NCBI RefSeq assembly: GCF_000317245.1 | Contig: NZ_AJLJ01000073.1 | Location: 1-33,830, forward strand | DNA length: 33,830 nt | Direction of reading: 5' to 3' | DNA from: Fischerella muscicola SAG 1427-1 = PCC 73103 | GTDB lineage: Bacteria > Cyanobacteriota > Cyanobacteriia > Cyanobacteriales > Nostocaceae | Shown: one piece after another, positions 23,678 through 31,717 of the stretch | Numbering within the stretch: the stretch's first letter is position 1 | Layout of the letters: every line of letters begins with the position of its first letter | Program-made: the position numbers and the translations under genes | The notes under the pieces: model-generated | Told to the model about the DNA's origin: nothing | The model's input: only the letters and a program-made list of their open reading frames with translations | The model's database searches: none

Positions 23678-23711
23678 ATTTTGAATTTTGAATTGTTTCG
23701 TCCCCGATCCC
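23678..23711. repeat. composite repeat, copy B (inverted relative to copy A)
   Basis: ATTTTGAATTTTGAATTGTT followed by TCGTCCCCGATCCC. It is the reverse complement of the composite at 14611-14648 apart from small differences. Confidence 0.65.
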
Positions 23712-23719
23712 TAATTTCT

Positions 23720-24946
23720 TCATGGTTCTATCCAGCGTCCATCTGCTTTAATCAAATTGATTAACTCCTCTACACCTTGTTGTTCTGGGACTTTCTTAAT
23801 TTCTTCTCTACCGCGATAAAGAGAAATGTAACCTGGAGTCTTACCGACATAACCATAGTCAGCATCTGCCATTTCTCCAGGACCATTAACAATGCAACCC
23901 ATCACTGCAATGTCAAGCCCGGTGAGGTGATTGGTAGCTTCGCGGACTTTGTGCAGTACTTCTTCGAGGTTAAATAAAGTACGTCCACAAGAAGGACAAG
24001 CGACATACTCTACCATTGTCTTCCGCAATCCCAAAGCTTGCAGGATACTGTAGCAGACTGGAATCTCTTTTTCTGGAGATTCAGTTAATGACGCTCGAAT
24101 TGTATCACCAATGCCATCAGCTAACAAGGTAGCAATACCAGCAGTGGATTTAATTCTTCCGTATTCACCGTCTCCAGCTTCCGTCACACCCAAGTGTAAA
24201 GGGTAATCCATGCCCAATTCATCCATTCGCTGTACCATGAGACGATAAGCAGCAATCATCACGGGGACTCGTGAGGCTTTCATGGAAATTACTAGGTTGC
24301 GAAAGTCTAAAGATTCACAAATACGGATAAATTCTATGGCAGATTGCACCATTCCTTCCGGTGTATCACCGTAAGTAAATAGCATCCTTTCAGCAAGAGA
24401 ACCATGATTCACCCCAATTCGCATGGCTTTACCTTGATCGCGCAAAGAGATTACTAATGGTTCTAGAGTTTCGCGGATTTTTTCACCAATTTCGTCAAAT
24501 TCGACTTTGCTGTATTCGGTTCTGTTTGGGTTTGGTTTTTCAAACACATACAATCCCGGATTAATCCGCACTTTCTCTATATGTTTAGCAACTTCTAAGG
24601 CAATTTTCAGGCCATTATGATGCACGTCAGCAACGATTGGCACATCTTGATAGGTTTTGACTAATTTTTGTTTAATTTCCCCCAAGGCTTTGGCATGAGC
24701 CATACTTGGTACTGTCACGCGAACAATTTCGCAGCCTATCTCATGCAAACGTCGAATTGCAGCAACAGAGCCATCAATATCAAGAGTATCCTCATTGATC
24801 ATAGATTGCACCACTACGGGATGACCTCCCCCAATGGTGACATTTCCTACTTTCACAGGACGGGTTTTCCGTCGTTTAATTGTTGTGTCAAAAGTGGGTT
24901 GACTAGGTAAAGTATTGGAAGTAACGGGTGTGGGCAGAGTTTGCAT
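23720..24946 (-). CDS. ispG: (E)-4-hydroxy-3-methylbut-2-enyl-diphosphate synthase
   Basis: 408 residues. It converts methylerythritol cyclodiphosphate to HMBPP in the MEP isoprenoid pathway that feeds carotenoids, phytol and quinones. The TIM-barrel part starts at [22 protein letters not shown]. The C-terminal 4Fe-4S domain has Cys317 and Cys320 (ACPSCGR) and Cys351 in GCIVNGPGE with Glu358, all the expected ligands. In cyanobacteria electrons come from ferredoxin. The first 25 residues are a variable extension. Single gene; another MEP gene, ispD, lies about 6 kb away on the same strand. Confidence 0.97.
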   Translation of the reverse strand: MQTLPTPVTSNTLPSQPTFDTTIKRRKTRPVKVGNVTIGGGHPVVVQSMINEDTLDIDGSVAAIRRLHEIGCEIVRVTVPSMAHAKALGEIKQKLVKTYQDVPIVADVHHNGLKIALEVAKHIEKVRINPGLYVFEKPNPNRTEYSKVEFDEIGEKIRETLEPLVISLRDQGKAMRIGVNHGSLAERMLFTYGDTPEGMVQSAIEFIRICESLDFRNLVISMKASRVPVMIAAYRLMVQRMDELGMDYPLHLGVTEAGDGEYGRIKSTAGIATLLADGIGDTIRASLTESPEKEIPVCYSILQALGLRKTMVEYVACPSCGRTLFNLEEVLHKVREATNHLTGLDIAVMGCIVNGPGEMADADYGYVGKTPGYISLYRGREEIKKVPEQQGVEELINLIKADGRWIEP

Positions 24947-25321
24947 AATTTCTTAAGTAATTTTGCCGTAGCGAAAATATCAGATTTGAAAATGTTCTGT
25001 TTCCCAGATTGCCACAGTTAGTGCTGTTTTGGGCAAAGAACTAGAAAAAAAATGATAGACCTCAAGAATCAGAGATAAAACCGGATCTTAACTATTTTTC
25101 GCAATGCTAAAAATATATATTTTCCGTTGGTGTTGGTAATGGCTAATGGTTAATTGGTAATTGGGGTATTAACTAAATAATTGTGATGGTCAAAGACTAC
25201 TCCAAATAAGCATCACACTTGGAATATAAAGCGATTATCCGAACTTGATATTTAGATACCGATAGACACACAATCTTCTCAAAACTCTACCAAAATAGTT
25301 CATCCCACCCTAAAACTAACC
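24947..25321. other. spacer between divergent ispG and Uma2-like genes
   Basis: A 375-base AT-rich spacer with degenerate TGGTAAT-type runs near 25128-25170 (GTTGGTAATGGCTAATGG). It should carry the promoters of both flanking genes, but none could be fixed. No gene or hairpin was seen. Confidence 0.5.
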
Positions 25322-25894
25322 ATGACTCAAATAAAAACCCAACTCACCCTCGAAGAATTCCTCGCACTCCCTGAAGGAGACATCACTTACGAACTAATTG
25401 AGGGAGAAGCTGTCCCCAAATTTAAAAACGATGAAATGTCACCAAAATTTTTTCACAGTTCCATCACAGGTGCGTTATTTTTACTCTTGTCTGCATGGGC
25501 GCAAGGAAAAGGGCGGGTTGTAATTGAATGGGCTATTAAGCTAAAACGAAATCAACAAGACTGGGTTCCTGTAGCAGATTTGACATATATTTCATATAAC
25601 CGTCTTTCTGCCGATTGGTTGCAAGATGAGGCTTGTCCTGTTGCACCTGAATTGGTGATTGAAATTATCTCACCTGGTCAAGCTTTTGGAGAAATGACAG
25701 AAAAAGCAACCGATTATCTGAATGCTAAAGTTCAACGGGTTTGGATTATTGACACTAAAGCCAAAACTATTACTATTTTTTATCCTGATGCTCTCCCTCA
25801 GACCAAACGTGGTACTTCTAGTTTAGAAGATGCACTATTTGAAGGGTTGGAAATTACACCTCAGCAAATCTTTCAACAAGCAGGAATCCTCTAA
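25322..25894 (+). CDS. Uma2 family (DUF820) PD-(D/E)XK nuclease-like protein
   Basis: 190 residues, the normal length. The N terminus LTLEEFLALPEGDITYELIEGE is the family hallmark. Core acidic residues appear in WVPVADLTYIS and APELVIEIISPGQ, followed by KATDYLNAKVQRVWIIDTKAKTITIFYP. The fold is that of PD-(D/E)XK nucleases and is hugely expanded in cyanobacteria, often near transposons or repeats, but no cellular role is established. Here the first catalytic-strand residues look intact. It starts at ATG 25322 without a clear ribosome-binding site and precedes the hydrolase gene by 40 bases, so they may share a transcript. Confidence 0.88.
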   Translation: MTQIKTQLTLEEFLALPEGDITYELIEGEAVPKFKNDEMSPKFFHSSITGALFLLLSAWAQGKGRVVIEWAIKLKRNQQDWVPVADLTYISYNRLSADWLQDEACPVAPELVIEIISPGQAFGEMTEKATDYLNAKVQRVWIIDTKAKTITIFYPDALPQTKRGTSSLEDALFEGLEITPQQIFQQAGIL

Positions 25895-25934
25895 TAGATT
25901 TATCTAAAATCTTATTTTCTCTGATGTCTTATTT

Positions 25935-26960
25935 ATGAACACCTCAACAAAAATCCAACTACCTATTCCCCCACACTTCAACCCCAAAACAGTAAGTACA
26001 GTCTGGCGCGTACCTTACCAAAAAAGTGCTACAACTGCACAATCATGGGCAAAAAAACACGACATCAAACCAGCTTCTGAAGACAAAACTCGTATTTGCC
26101 TACTTTTAATAGATGTGCAGAATACTTTTTGCATTCCTGAATTTGAATTATTTGTTGGAGGTAAATCTGGTACTGGTGCTTTAGATGATAATGTTCGTTT
26201 GTGTGAGTTTATCTATCGCAATTTGGGAGTAATCACAAAAATTATACCAACCCTAGATACCCATACTGCAATACAAATTTTTCATCCCATTTTTTGGGTA
26301 AATAACACAGGGGAACATCCAATTCCTGCTGCAACTAATATTATTCCAGCAGATATTGAGCAAGGAATTTGGAAAGTCAACCCAAGTGTTGCTTTTAGTC
26401 TAGGACTTGATTACGAATTTTTAGAAAAACACGCTTACCATTACGTTAAACAGTTAACTCAAGAAGGTAAATATCCGTTAACAGTATGGCCTTATCATTC
26501 TATGTTGGGTGGTATTGGTCATGCTTTAGTTTCTGCTGTGGAAGAAGCAATATTTTTCCACTGTATTGCACGTCATAGTCAAACTCAATTTGAGATTAAA
26601 GGTAATAATCCTTTAACAGAAAACTATTCTATTTTACGCCCAGAAGTTTTGTCAGATTTTGATGAGTGTCCTATTGCCCAAAAGAATATAAGCTTGATTC
26701 AGCATCTGTTAGAATTTGATGCTGTAGTTATTGCAGGACAAGCTAAAAGTCATTGTGTTGCTTGGACAATAGATGATTTGTTAACAGAAATTAAACAGGT
26801 AGATATAAATTTGGCGAAGAAAGTTTATCTGTTGGAGGATTGTACTTCTGCTGTTGTTGTTCCAGGTGTGGTGGACTATACGGAAGCAGCAAATGAGGCG
26901 TTTCAGCGATTTGCTGATGCTGGAATGCACGTTGTTAAATCTAATGAATTTGTTTGTTAA
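25935..26960 (+). CDS. isochorismatase-family cysteine hydrolase, long form
   Basis: 341 residues, compared with about 200 for nicotinamidase and isochorismatase. The catalytic triad can be placed: Asp60 (LLIDVQNTF), a Lys near 179 (GKYPLTVWPYHSM) and Cys274 (IAGQAKSHCVAW). TLDTH (107-111) corresponds to the metal-site segment of nicotinamidases. The extra length is an N-terminal part of about 50 residues (WRVPYQKSATTAQSWAK) and a central expansion of about 80 residues between the Lys region and the Cys. Members hydrolyse amides or vinyl ethers such as nicotinamide, so an amidase role is likely, with unknown substrate. It stands directly downstream of the Uma2-like gene. Confidence 0.82.
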   Translation: MNTSTKIQLPIPPHFNPKTVSTVWRVPYQKSATTAQSWAKKHDIKPASEDKTRICLLLIDVQNTFCIPEFELFVGGKSGTGALDDNVRLCEFIYRNLGVITKIIPTLDTHTAIQIFHPIFWVNNTGEHPIPAATNIIPADIEQGIWKVNPSVAFSLGLDYEFLEKHAYHYVKQLTQEGKYPLTVWPYHSMLGGIGHALVSAVEEAIFFHCIARHSQTQFEIKGNNPLTENYSILRPEVLSDFDECPIAQKNISLIQHLLEFDAVVIAGQAKSHCVAWTIDDLLTEIKQVDINLAKKVYLLEDCTSAVVVPGVVDYTEAANEAFQRFADAGMHVVKSNEFVC

Positions 26961-26961
26961 T

Positions 26962-26985
26962 AAGCACTAAAGTGCTTACTACAAA
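26962..26985. terminator. short palindrome after the hydrolase gene
   Basis: AAGCACT (26962-26968) and AGTGCTT (26971-26977) separated by AA, followed by ACTAC. It begins right after the TAA at 26958-26960 and resembles the 5151-5196 palindrome family. It may end the hydrolase transcript, but has no strong T-run. Confidence 0.4.
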
Positions 26986-27004
26986 CCCTGGAAATTAATA
27001 AACT

Positions 27005-27889
27005 TTATTTCATATACTGTTTTGGATCTTGAGCAACCCAACCGAGAGAAGAGTTAGAACGGATTTCAAAATGTAGATGGGGTTGGCTGATGGTTGGTTG
27101 TCCAGTCTGACCAATCGTTCCTAGCACTTCTCCCTGTTTAACTTGTTGACCAAGGCTAACTTTGATACTCTCTAGCTGGGCATAACGGCTTTGTAATCCA
27201 CCACCGTGATTAATAATTACTAAGTTACCGTAAGTACCACGATCGCCTGCAAAAACTACTGTCCCTGGTGCGATCGCATTTACGGGAGTTCCAATCGCAG
27301 CTAACAAATCAATCCCACTGTGAAAGAAAACTTCTCCGTTTTTGGGGTTAAGTTGCCAACCATACGGAAATCCTACCTGAGCTACTGATGCTAAGGGATA
27401 CCCAGTGATTTGCACAGCAGGGGTATTTACACCAGGAGTTGAGGATGCTGACGAACTCACACGATTTGGTGATTGGTTGGATGCGGGAATAAATGCAATT
27501 TGAGATGGTGGTTTACAGCCATTCAATTCAAAAAGAGCATCCGCACGAACTTTGTATTTTTGTGCCAATTCTCGCCAAGTTTGACCACGAGCTACTTCGA
27601 CTACAATACCATTATAGGGAGGGATGAGAATATTACTACCCGTAGTCACCCTACCGTTTTTTAAACTGGGATTCATGGTGATAATAGTATCAGGAGCTAA
27701 ATTGTAGAGCGCAGCGATACTCTGCAAAGTTTCGCCACGCCCAACTTTATGACGCACAAAGCGTTCTAGGGCTGGAGTTGGACATTTAGCAGCCTGTGCT
27801 AATGCAGAATTTGGGTATGTGGATACGAGTCCCAAAGCAGAGATTAAGCTAGAAAAAACAAGTAGAAGTAGGCGATCGCTGACAGTCAT
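27005..27889 (-). CDS. secreted LysM-M23 peptidoglycan peptidase
   Basis: 294 residues from ATG 27889; an upstream TTG at 27928 would add 13 residues and spoil the signal peptide. The signal is LLLLVFSSLISALGL with cleavage near NSALAQA. Two LysM peptidoglycan-binding modules follow (VGRGETLQSIAALYNLAPD... and VARGQTWRELAQKYKVRAD...), then an M23/lysostaphin-type domain with zinc ligands in HSGID and HLHFE. It should cleave peptide cross-links or bind peptidoglycan in the periplasm, in growth or cell separation. The residues needed for zinc binding are present, so it is likely active. The gene is divergent from the Deg protease, about 240 bases apart. Confidence 0.93.
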   Translation of the reverse strand: MTVSDRLLLLVFSSLISALGLVSTYPNSALAQAAKCPTPALERFVRHKVGRGETLQSIAALYNLAPDTIITMNPSLKNGRVTTGSNILIPPYNGIVVEVARGQTWRELAQKYKVRADALFELNGCKPPSQIAFIPASNQSPNRVSSSASSTPGVNTPAVQITGYPLASVAQVGFPYGWQLNPKNGEVFFHSGIDLLAAIGTPVNAIAPGTVVFAGDRGTYGNLVIINHGGGLQSRYAQLESIKVSLGQQVKQGEVLGTIGQTGQPTISQPHLHFEIRSNSSLGWVAQDPKQYMK

Positions 27890-28129
27890 GTATGTTAAAT
27901 GGAGCAAGATTGAAGTACTCAACGTCAACAGTTTTGTGTATGGCGGGAGTATTCTTGCGATTCTAGCTAAATTTTATATTTTATTGGCAGTTAGTTATTT
28001 GTTGATAGTTGATAGTTGATTGGTATTAACCACCAACCACCAACCACAATGATTAACAAAATTAATCTATCCACTTGTCTTTTGCTTGACTACACTTAGA
28101 AATTAGCATCTGCATTGCTGTCCTTGAGT

Positions 28130-29356
28130 ATGGTGATTATGAAGTTATCCAAGAAACAACTGGGCGTTTATTTTTCATTGGTTGTGGGCGGTGGCGTATT
28201 CGGCGGTAGTGCAGTGTTGCTAGCCAGTCCTTATCTCCCAACACAGAGGCGTACGTTTCAGGAACTCAAGAATGTGAGCATGGGTGCGCCATCAGAAACA
28301 GTTGTGACTAATCCTTTGGGAAAAAGTATCGAAGCAACTGGGGGTGAAAGCGTTAATTTTGTCGCCACTGCTGTTCAAAAAACAGGATCAGCAGTAGTCC
28401 GAATTAACGCAACACGCAAAGTCGCCAATCCCATCTCAGATGCTTTCAAAAACCCTTTGTTGCGTCGATTTTTTGGCGAAGATGAAGAACCAATTCCTCA
28501 TGAAAGAATTGAGCGTGGTACAGGTTCTGGTTTTATTCTCAGTACGAATGGAGAAATTCTCACCAACGCTCATGTAGTAGCAAATACAGATAAAGTACAA
28601 GTTACCCTCAAAGATGGCAGAACATTTGAAGGAAAGGTAATGGGAATTGATCCCATGACGGATGTAGCAGTGGTAAAAATTCCTGCCAAGCAATTACCGT
28701 CTGTAAAATTGGGCAATTCACAAAATTTAATTCCTGGACAGTGGGCGATCGCGATCGGCAATCCTTTGGGTTTAGATAACACTGTTACTATCGGTATCAT
28801 CAGCGCCACAGACCGCACCAGTTCCCAAGTTGGCGTACCAGATAAACGAGTTAGCTTTATCCAAACTGACGCCGCCATTAATCCTGGGAACTCTGGGGGA
28901 CCTTTGTTAAATTCCCAAGGTGAGGTAATTGGAGTTAATACAGCAATTCGTGCCGATGCTCAGGGACTTGGTTTTGCCATTCCCATAGAAACTGCTGCTC
29001 GCATTGCTGACGAACTTTTTGCTAAAGGACGCGTAGAACATCCCTTCTTAGGGATTGAAATGGTAGACCTTTCTCCTACTAAGAAACAGCAAATCAATCA
29101 AGAGAACAATCTTAACATCCAGCAAAATGCTGGTGTTGCCATCAAGGGAGTTCTAGACAAATCGCCTGCACAGCGAATAGGACTGCGTCCTGGAGATGTC
29201 ATCCAAAAATTTAACGGCAAACCAGTTAAAACTGCTGCTCAAGTACAGAAAATGGTTGAGTCTAGCAGTGTTGGAGACACTTTGCAAATTGAAGTCAACC
29301 GTGACGGTAAAATTCAAACTTTTCAGGTACAGTCAGGAGCTTATCCCCATAAATAG
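28130..29356 (+). CDS. Deg/HtrA-type serine protease (HhoA-like)
   Basis: 408 residues from ATG 28130 (ATG 28139 is also possible; the frame opens at a TTG at 28115). An N-terminal hydrophobic segment (LGVYFSLVVGGGVFGGSAVLLA) exports or anchors it. The trypsin-like domain has the His148 (ILTNAHVV), Asp178 (MTDVAVVKI) and Ser255 (NPGNSGGPL) triad. One PDZ domain ends the protein (GVLDKSPAQRIGLRPGDVI). Deg proteases degrade or refold damaged proteins in the periplasm or lumen under light and heat stress. Cyanobacteria have HtrA, HhoA and HhoB; with a single PDZ domain all are possible and the paralogue is not fixed. Confidence 0.93.
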   Translation: MVIMKLSKKQLGVYFSLVVGGGVFGGSAVLLASPYLPTQRRTFQELKNVSMGAPSETVVTNPLGKSIEATGGESVNFVATAVQKTGSAVVRINATRKVANPISDAFKNPLLRRFFGEDEEPIPHERIERGTGSGFILSTNGEILTNAHVVANTDKVQVTLKDGRTFEGKVMGIDPMTDVAVVKIPAKQLPSVKLGNSQNLIPGQWAIAIGNPLGLDNTVTIGIISATDRTSSQVGVPDKRVSFIQTDAAINPGNSGGPLLNSQGEVIGVNTAIRADAQGLGFAIPIETAARIADELFAKGRVEHPFLGIEMVDLSPTKKQQINQENNLNIQQNAGVAIKGVLDKSPAQRIGLRPGDVIQKFNGKPVKTAAQVQKMVESSSVGDTLQIEVNRDGKIQTFQVQSGAYPHK

Positions 29357-29502
29357 TCCAGAATCCAAAGTCCACAGTCAAACAATTTTGGATTTTAGAT
29401 TTTGGATTTACCCTACAGCATCACAAATCTGGGGAACTGTACCCTGCTTGGAAGTATTGGTCAAGAGTCTTAAACTACTCAGTATTAACTATCGACTCTT
29501 GA

Positions 29503-29850
29503 CTAATGATTGTTAGCCAAATGATCTAAGTGCATTCGTTGTTCCATTTGGCGGAGGAAATAGCCAGTCATCATTGCTGATGCTAGAAGACCAGCAAGAT
29601 TATCCCGGTCTGTTGTAATCTGAACATTGAAGTTTTCAGCAGGCAGCATCCCAACTAGCCCTTGGACATTTTGGGAAATAATTTGCTTGATTTCAGGGCT
29701 GACGGACTGAGCTACGTTAGCCAAAACTTCTGGGGACTGATGCTGTAAGTATTTGAGCAACTGATTAGAGGGTTCCTCAAAAGCGTCACTCAGATGCTGA
29801 CGAGGGTGTTGTTCAAAATTGTCATTCAAAAAGTCAGGATCAAACACCAT
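29503..29850 (-). CDS. DUF760 family protein
   Basis: 115 residues from ATG 29850; the frame also opens two codons earlier at a TTG. The pattern LLKYLQHQSPEVLANVAQSVSPEIKQIISQNVQGLVGMLP followed by FNVQITTDRDNLAGLLASAMMTGYFLRQMEQR is typical of DUF760, a family shared by cyanobacteria and chloroplasts. The protein is mostly helical, soluble, and without a signal peptide. Its function is unknown, although plant relatives have been linked to plastid protein turnover. It converges on the Deg protease gene with about 145 bases between stops. Confidence 0.85.
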   Translation of the reverse strand: MVFDPDFLNDNFEQHPRQHLSDAFEEPSNQLLKYLQHQSPEVLANVAQSVSPEIKQIISQNVQGLVGMLPAENFNVQITTDRDNLAGLLASAMMTGYFLRQMEQRMHLDHLANNH

Positions 29851-29950
29851 TGGCAATTTAAGTTTAGCGGAGTTGCTAATTCTACTCTAAACCATACTAT
29901 AGGGTTAAGACATATTTCCTTAGCTAGGAGTAGCATTCATCTTAGGTAAG

Positions 29951-30038
29951 GCATTGGGCATTGGGCATTGGGCATTGGGCAAACAAGTCAAAAGTTCTTA
30001 AGTTTGACTTTTGACTTTTGACTTTTGACTTTTGACTT
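29951..30038. repeat. two heptamer arrays (GCATTGG and TTTTGAC)
   Basis: About four GCATTGG units (29951-29980) are followed by AAGTCAAAAG and then about five TTTTGAC units (30002-30038). The AAGTCAAA segment (29986 on) is complementary to the TTTTGAC array, so it can fold back. A shorter TTTTGAC array occurs at 31641-31665 upstream of ispD. Confidence 0.9.
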
Positions 30039-30105
30039 GTCTTGTCCCCCTTGTCCCCGTTGCCCCTTATCCCCAAAGGGGGCCCCACCTTCCCCGTTCC
30101 CCGAC

Positions 30106-30636
30106 CTACTCTATTTCCGAGGCTGATTCTAGTTTCAGCTCCAACTGTCGCTGCTGTTGTGGAGTGGAAAATGGTGAAGGAAGTTGTTCGATCTGGAAAT
30201 ATTGATGAAATTTAGGTGTTACTTGAAGCGAATAAGAGCGAGAGTCATTATCTCGGCGTTTCTTGACAAAACCAAGCTCCACTAGTTCTTGGACGTGTTG
30301 ATATGCTCCCGAACCACGCAGGTTAATTAAGTCAGTTTGTAACATGGGGCTATTCAAGGCGATCGCTGCTAAAGTCCGCAATGCACCCACCCCCAATTCT
30401 ACTGGTATCAAAGTTTGTACTAAATCCTGAAAATCAGACCGCAATTGCAAGCAGTAACCATTTGGGGTTTCTACTACTTCTAGGGCGCTATCACGACGAG
30501 CATAATCGTCAATCAGCTCAATAATACCTTCTTCGGCAGTAGCGCGATCGCACGCGGCATAATCAGCAATTTCGCTGATTGACAAGGGTTTACTCTTCAA
30601 ATAAAGAATTGCTTCTATTTTTGTCGCTGCATTCAT
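30106..30636 (-). CDS. scpB: segregation and condensation protein ScpB
   Basis: 176 residues from ATG 30636; the frame opens five codons earlier at a TTG. ScpB is the kite subunit of the SMC-ScpA-ScpB condensin that compacts and separates chromosomes. Two winged-helix domains are seen: the first begins TKIEAILYLKSKPLSISEIADYAACD, the second LRTLAAIALNSPMLQTDLINLRGSGAYQHVQELVELGFV with KKRRDNDSRSYSLQVTPKF. The length is normal. The partner gene scpA is not adjacent. A HIP1 site in the coding region fits a native gene. Confidence 0.93.
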   Translation of the reverse strand: MNAATKIEAILYLKSKPLSISEIADYAACDRATAEEGIIELIDDYARRDSALEVVETPNGYCLQLRSDFQDLVQTLIPVELGVGALRTLAAIALNSPMLQTDLINLRGSGAYQHVQELVELGFVKKRRDNDSRSYSLQVTPKFHQYFQIEQLPSPFSTPQQQRQLELKLESASEIE

Positions 30637-30945
30637 TCGATCAATAATCAATAGTCAAGAGAAGCCAGTCTGCTCTTAGGAGTTTTTTCCGTTGTAGCAC
30701 CTGACGTTCTATATTGACACTCCTCATGGTCAAAAGGCAGGGGATTCTTACTTCACAGGGTAGAAAACGAATTTTCCCTTGCTGTTGTATCGTCAATAGT
30801 CAACAGTAAAGGACAATTGACAACTGAACACGGAAAGAATTATTTAGCTGTAACGATTCTATTAGCACAATTACGAATAAAAGTCAAGTTTTCGTGGTTG
30901 GTTGTTGGTAGCTGTGAAGAATCCCCCTTGTCTCCCTTTCAATCC
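30637..30945. other. spacer between ispD and scpB with a transposon-end-like sequence
   Basis: About 310 bases downstream of ispD and upstream of scpB on the minus strand. It contains the IS200/IS605-like end at 30698-30766 and short degenerate repeats (GTCAATAGTCAACAG). No gene was found. Confidence 0.6.
30698..30766 (+). mobile_element. solo end of an IS200/IS605-type element (remnant)
   Basis: CACCTGACGTTCTATATTGA then CACTCCTCATGG...AGGCAGGGGATTCTTACTTCA resembles the hairpin-bearing terminal sequence I know from cyanobacterial IS200/IS605 transposons (TTCTATATTGACACTCC...GGGGATTCTT). The stem is imperfect here. No TnpA or TnpB coding sequence is nearby, so this is a left-over end or a small non-autonomous derivative. 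Confidence 0.45.
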
Positions 30946-31635
30946 CTAATCCTCACCAAATCTGGTTTTGAAGATAAATTCTGCGATCGCTAAATCTTGT
31001 GGGGTAGTTACTTTCAAGTTAGTTTCCTCTCCTGGAACAATTTGCACTTGATAACCACATTTTTCAAATAAAGCAGCATCGTCAGTCACTTCCCAACCCT
31101 GAGCCACGCCTTCCGCGTGACACTGTTTTAGCAACTTGACATCAAAGCCTTGAGGAGTCTGTGCTGCCCACAGTTGGCTTCGGTCTGGTGTACTTTGAAT
31201 TATGCCATTTTCATCTACGACTTTGATTGTATCTTTGACTGGCACAGCTGCTATTAAACCAGGACATTGCCGAATTGCTTCAGCACATCTGTTGAGTAAA
31301 TCTGGTGTAGCTAGACATCTAGCCCCATCATGAATCAATACTTGTTTAGCATTGGCTGGTAAAGATTGCAACCCATTGTAAACAGATTCTTGACGGGTGG
31401 AACCACCTTGAATTAACTCCACAGGTTTAGTTAGCTGCAAATCAGCGATAATTTGCTTAAAGTCTTGCCAATCAATAGGTTGAGAAATAATTCCAATCCA
31501 ACTAATCTCATCTGATGCTTGTGCAGCTAAGAGCGTCCAAGCAATAATTGGTCGCGATCGCACTTGCAAGAGGAGTTTATTACGATTACTCCCCATCCTT
31601 CGTCCACTTCCGGCGGCGGGAATTAATAAATGCAC
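30946..31635 (-). CDS. ispD: 2-C-methyl-D-erythritol 4-phosphate cytidylyltransferase
   Basis: 229 residues starting with GTG 31635 (no better ATG; the family N terminus HLLIPAAGSGRRMG begins at once). It transfers CMP from CTP to methylerythritol phosphate, the third step of the MEP pathway; cytoplasmic. The CTP-binding loop with Arg12/Arg13 and Lys20 is intact, HDGAR lies near 104-108, PVKDTIK near 132, TPQGFD and WEVTDDA near the end. Length and motifs match the family. A short TTTTGAC array lies just upstream. It is divergent from the GT9 gene, about 80 bases apart. Confidence 0.96.
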   Translation of the reverse strand: MHLLIPAAGSGRRMGSNRNKLLLQVRSRPIIAWTLLAAQASDEISWIGIISQPIDWQDFKQIIADLQLTKPVELIQGGSTRQESVYNGLQSLPANAKQVLIHDGARCLATPDLLNRCAEAIRQCPGLIAAVPVKDTIKVVDENGIIQSTPDRSQLWAAQTPQGFDVKLLKQCHAEGVAQGWEVTDDAALFEKCGYQVQIVPGEETNLKVTTPQDLAIAEFIFKTRFGED

Positions 31636-31640
31636 AGGTT

Positions 31641-31665
31641 TTTTAACTTTTGACTTTTGACTTTT
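31641..31665. repeat. short TTTTGAC heptamer array in the ispD-GT9 promoter spacer
   Basis: Roughly three TTTTGAC-type heptamers in the 82-base spacer between the divergent ispD and GT9 genes, matching the larger array at 30002-30038. It lies where the ispD promoter must be. Confidence 0.7.
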
Positions 31666-31717
31666 CTAGTCCCTATCTTCCCCTAAAATAAGGAGCGAGT
31701 AGGCGTAAATAAATATT

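Larger units (their letters stand above)
23389..23719. other. repeat-filled spacer between ctp and ispG
   Basis: Made largely of repeats: the heptamer array at 23541-23589, a small dispersed repeat at 23652-23677 set into a TTTTGAA-type array, and the composite repeat at 23678-23711. The first 130 bases should hold the ctp promoter. No gene. Confidence 0.7.

Noticed and set aside
29951..30038. Regular repeats that might be taken for a CRISPR array.
   Set aside because: The units are 7 bases long with no spacers, typical of cyanobacterial heptamer arrays. No cas gene is present.
30727..30810. A 27-codon frame (MVKRQGILTSQGRKR...) upstream of scpB.
   Set aside because: It lies within the transposon-end-like sequence, has no ribosome-binding site and no recognisable product.
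31095..31125. CCACGCCTTCCGCGTGAC inside ispD looks like a dispersed repeat inserted into the gene.
   Set aside because: The encoded residues (CHAEGVAQGWEV) fit the normal IspD sequence without extra length, so no insertion is needed.
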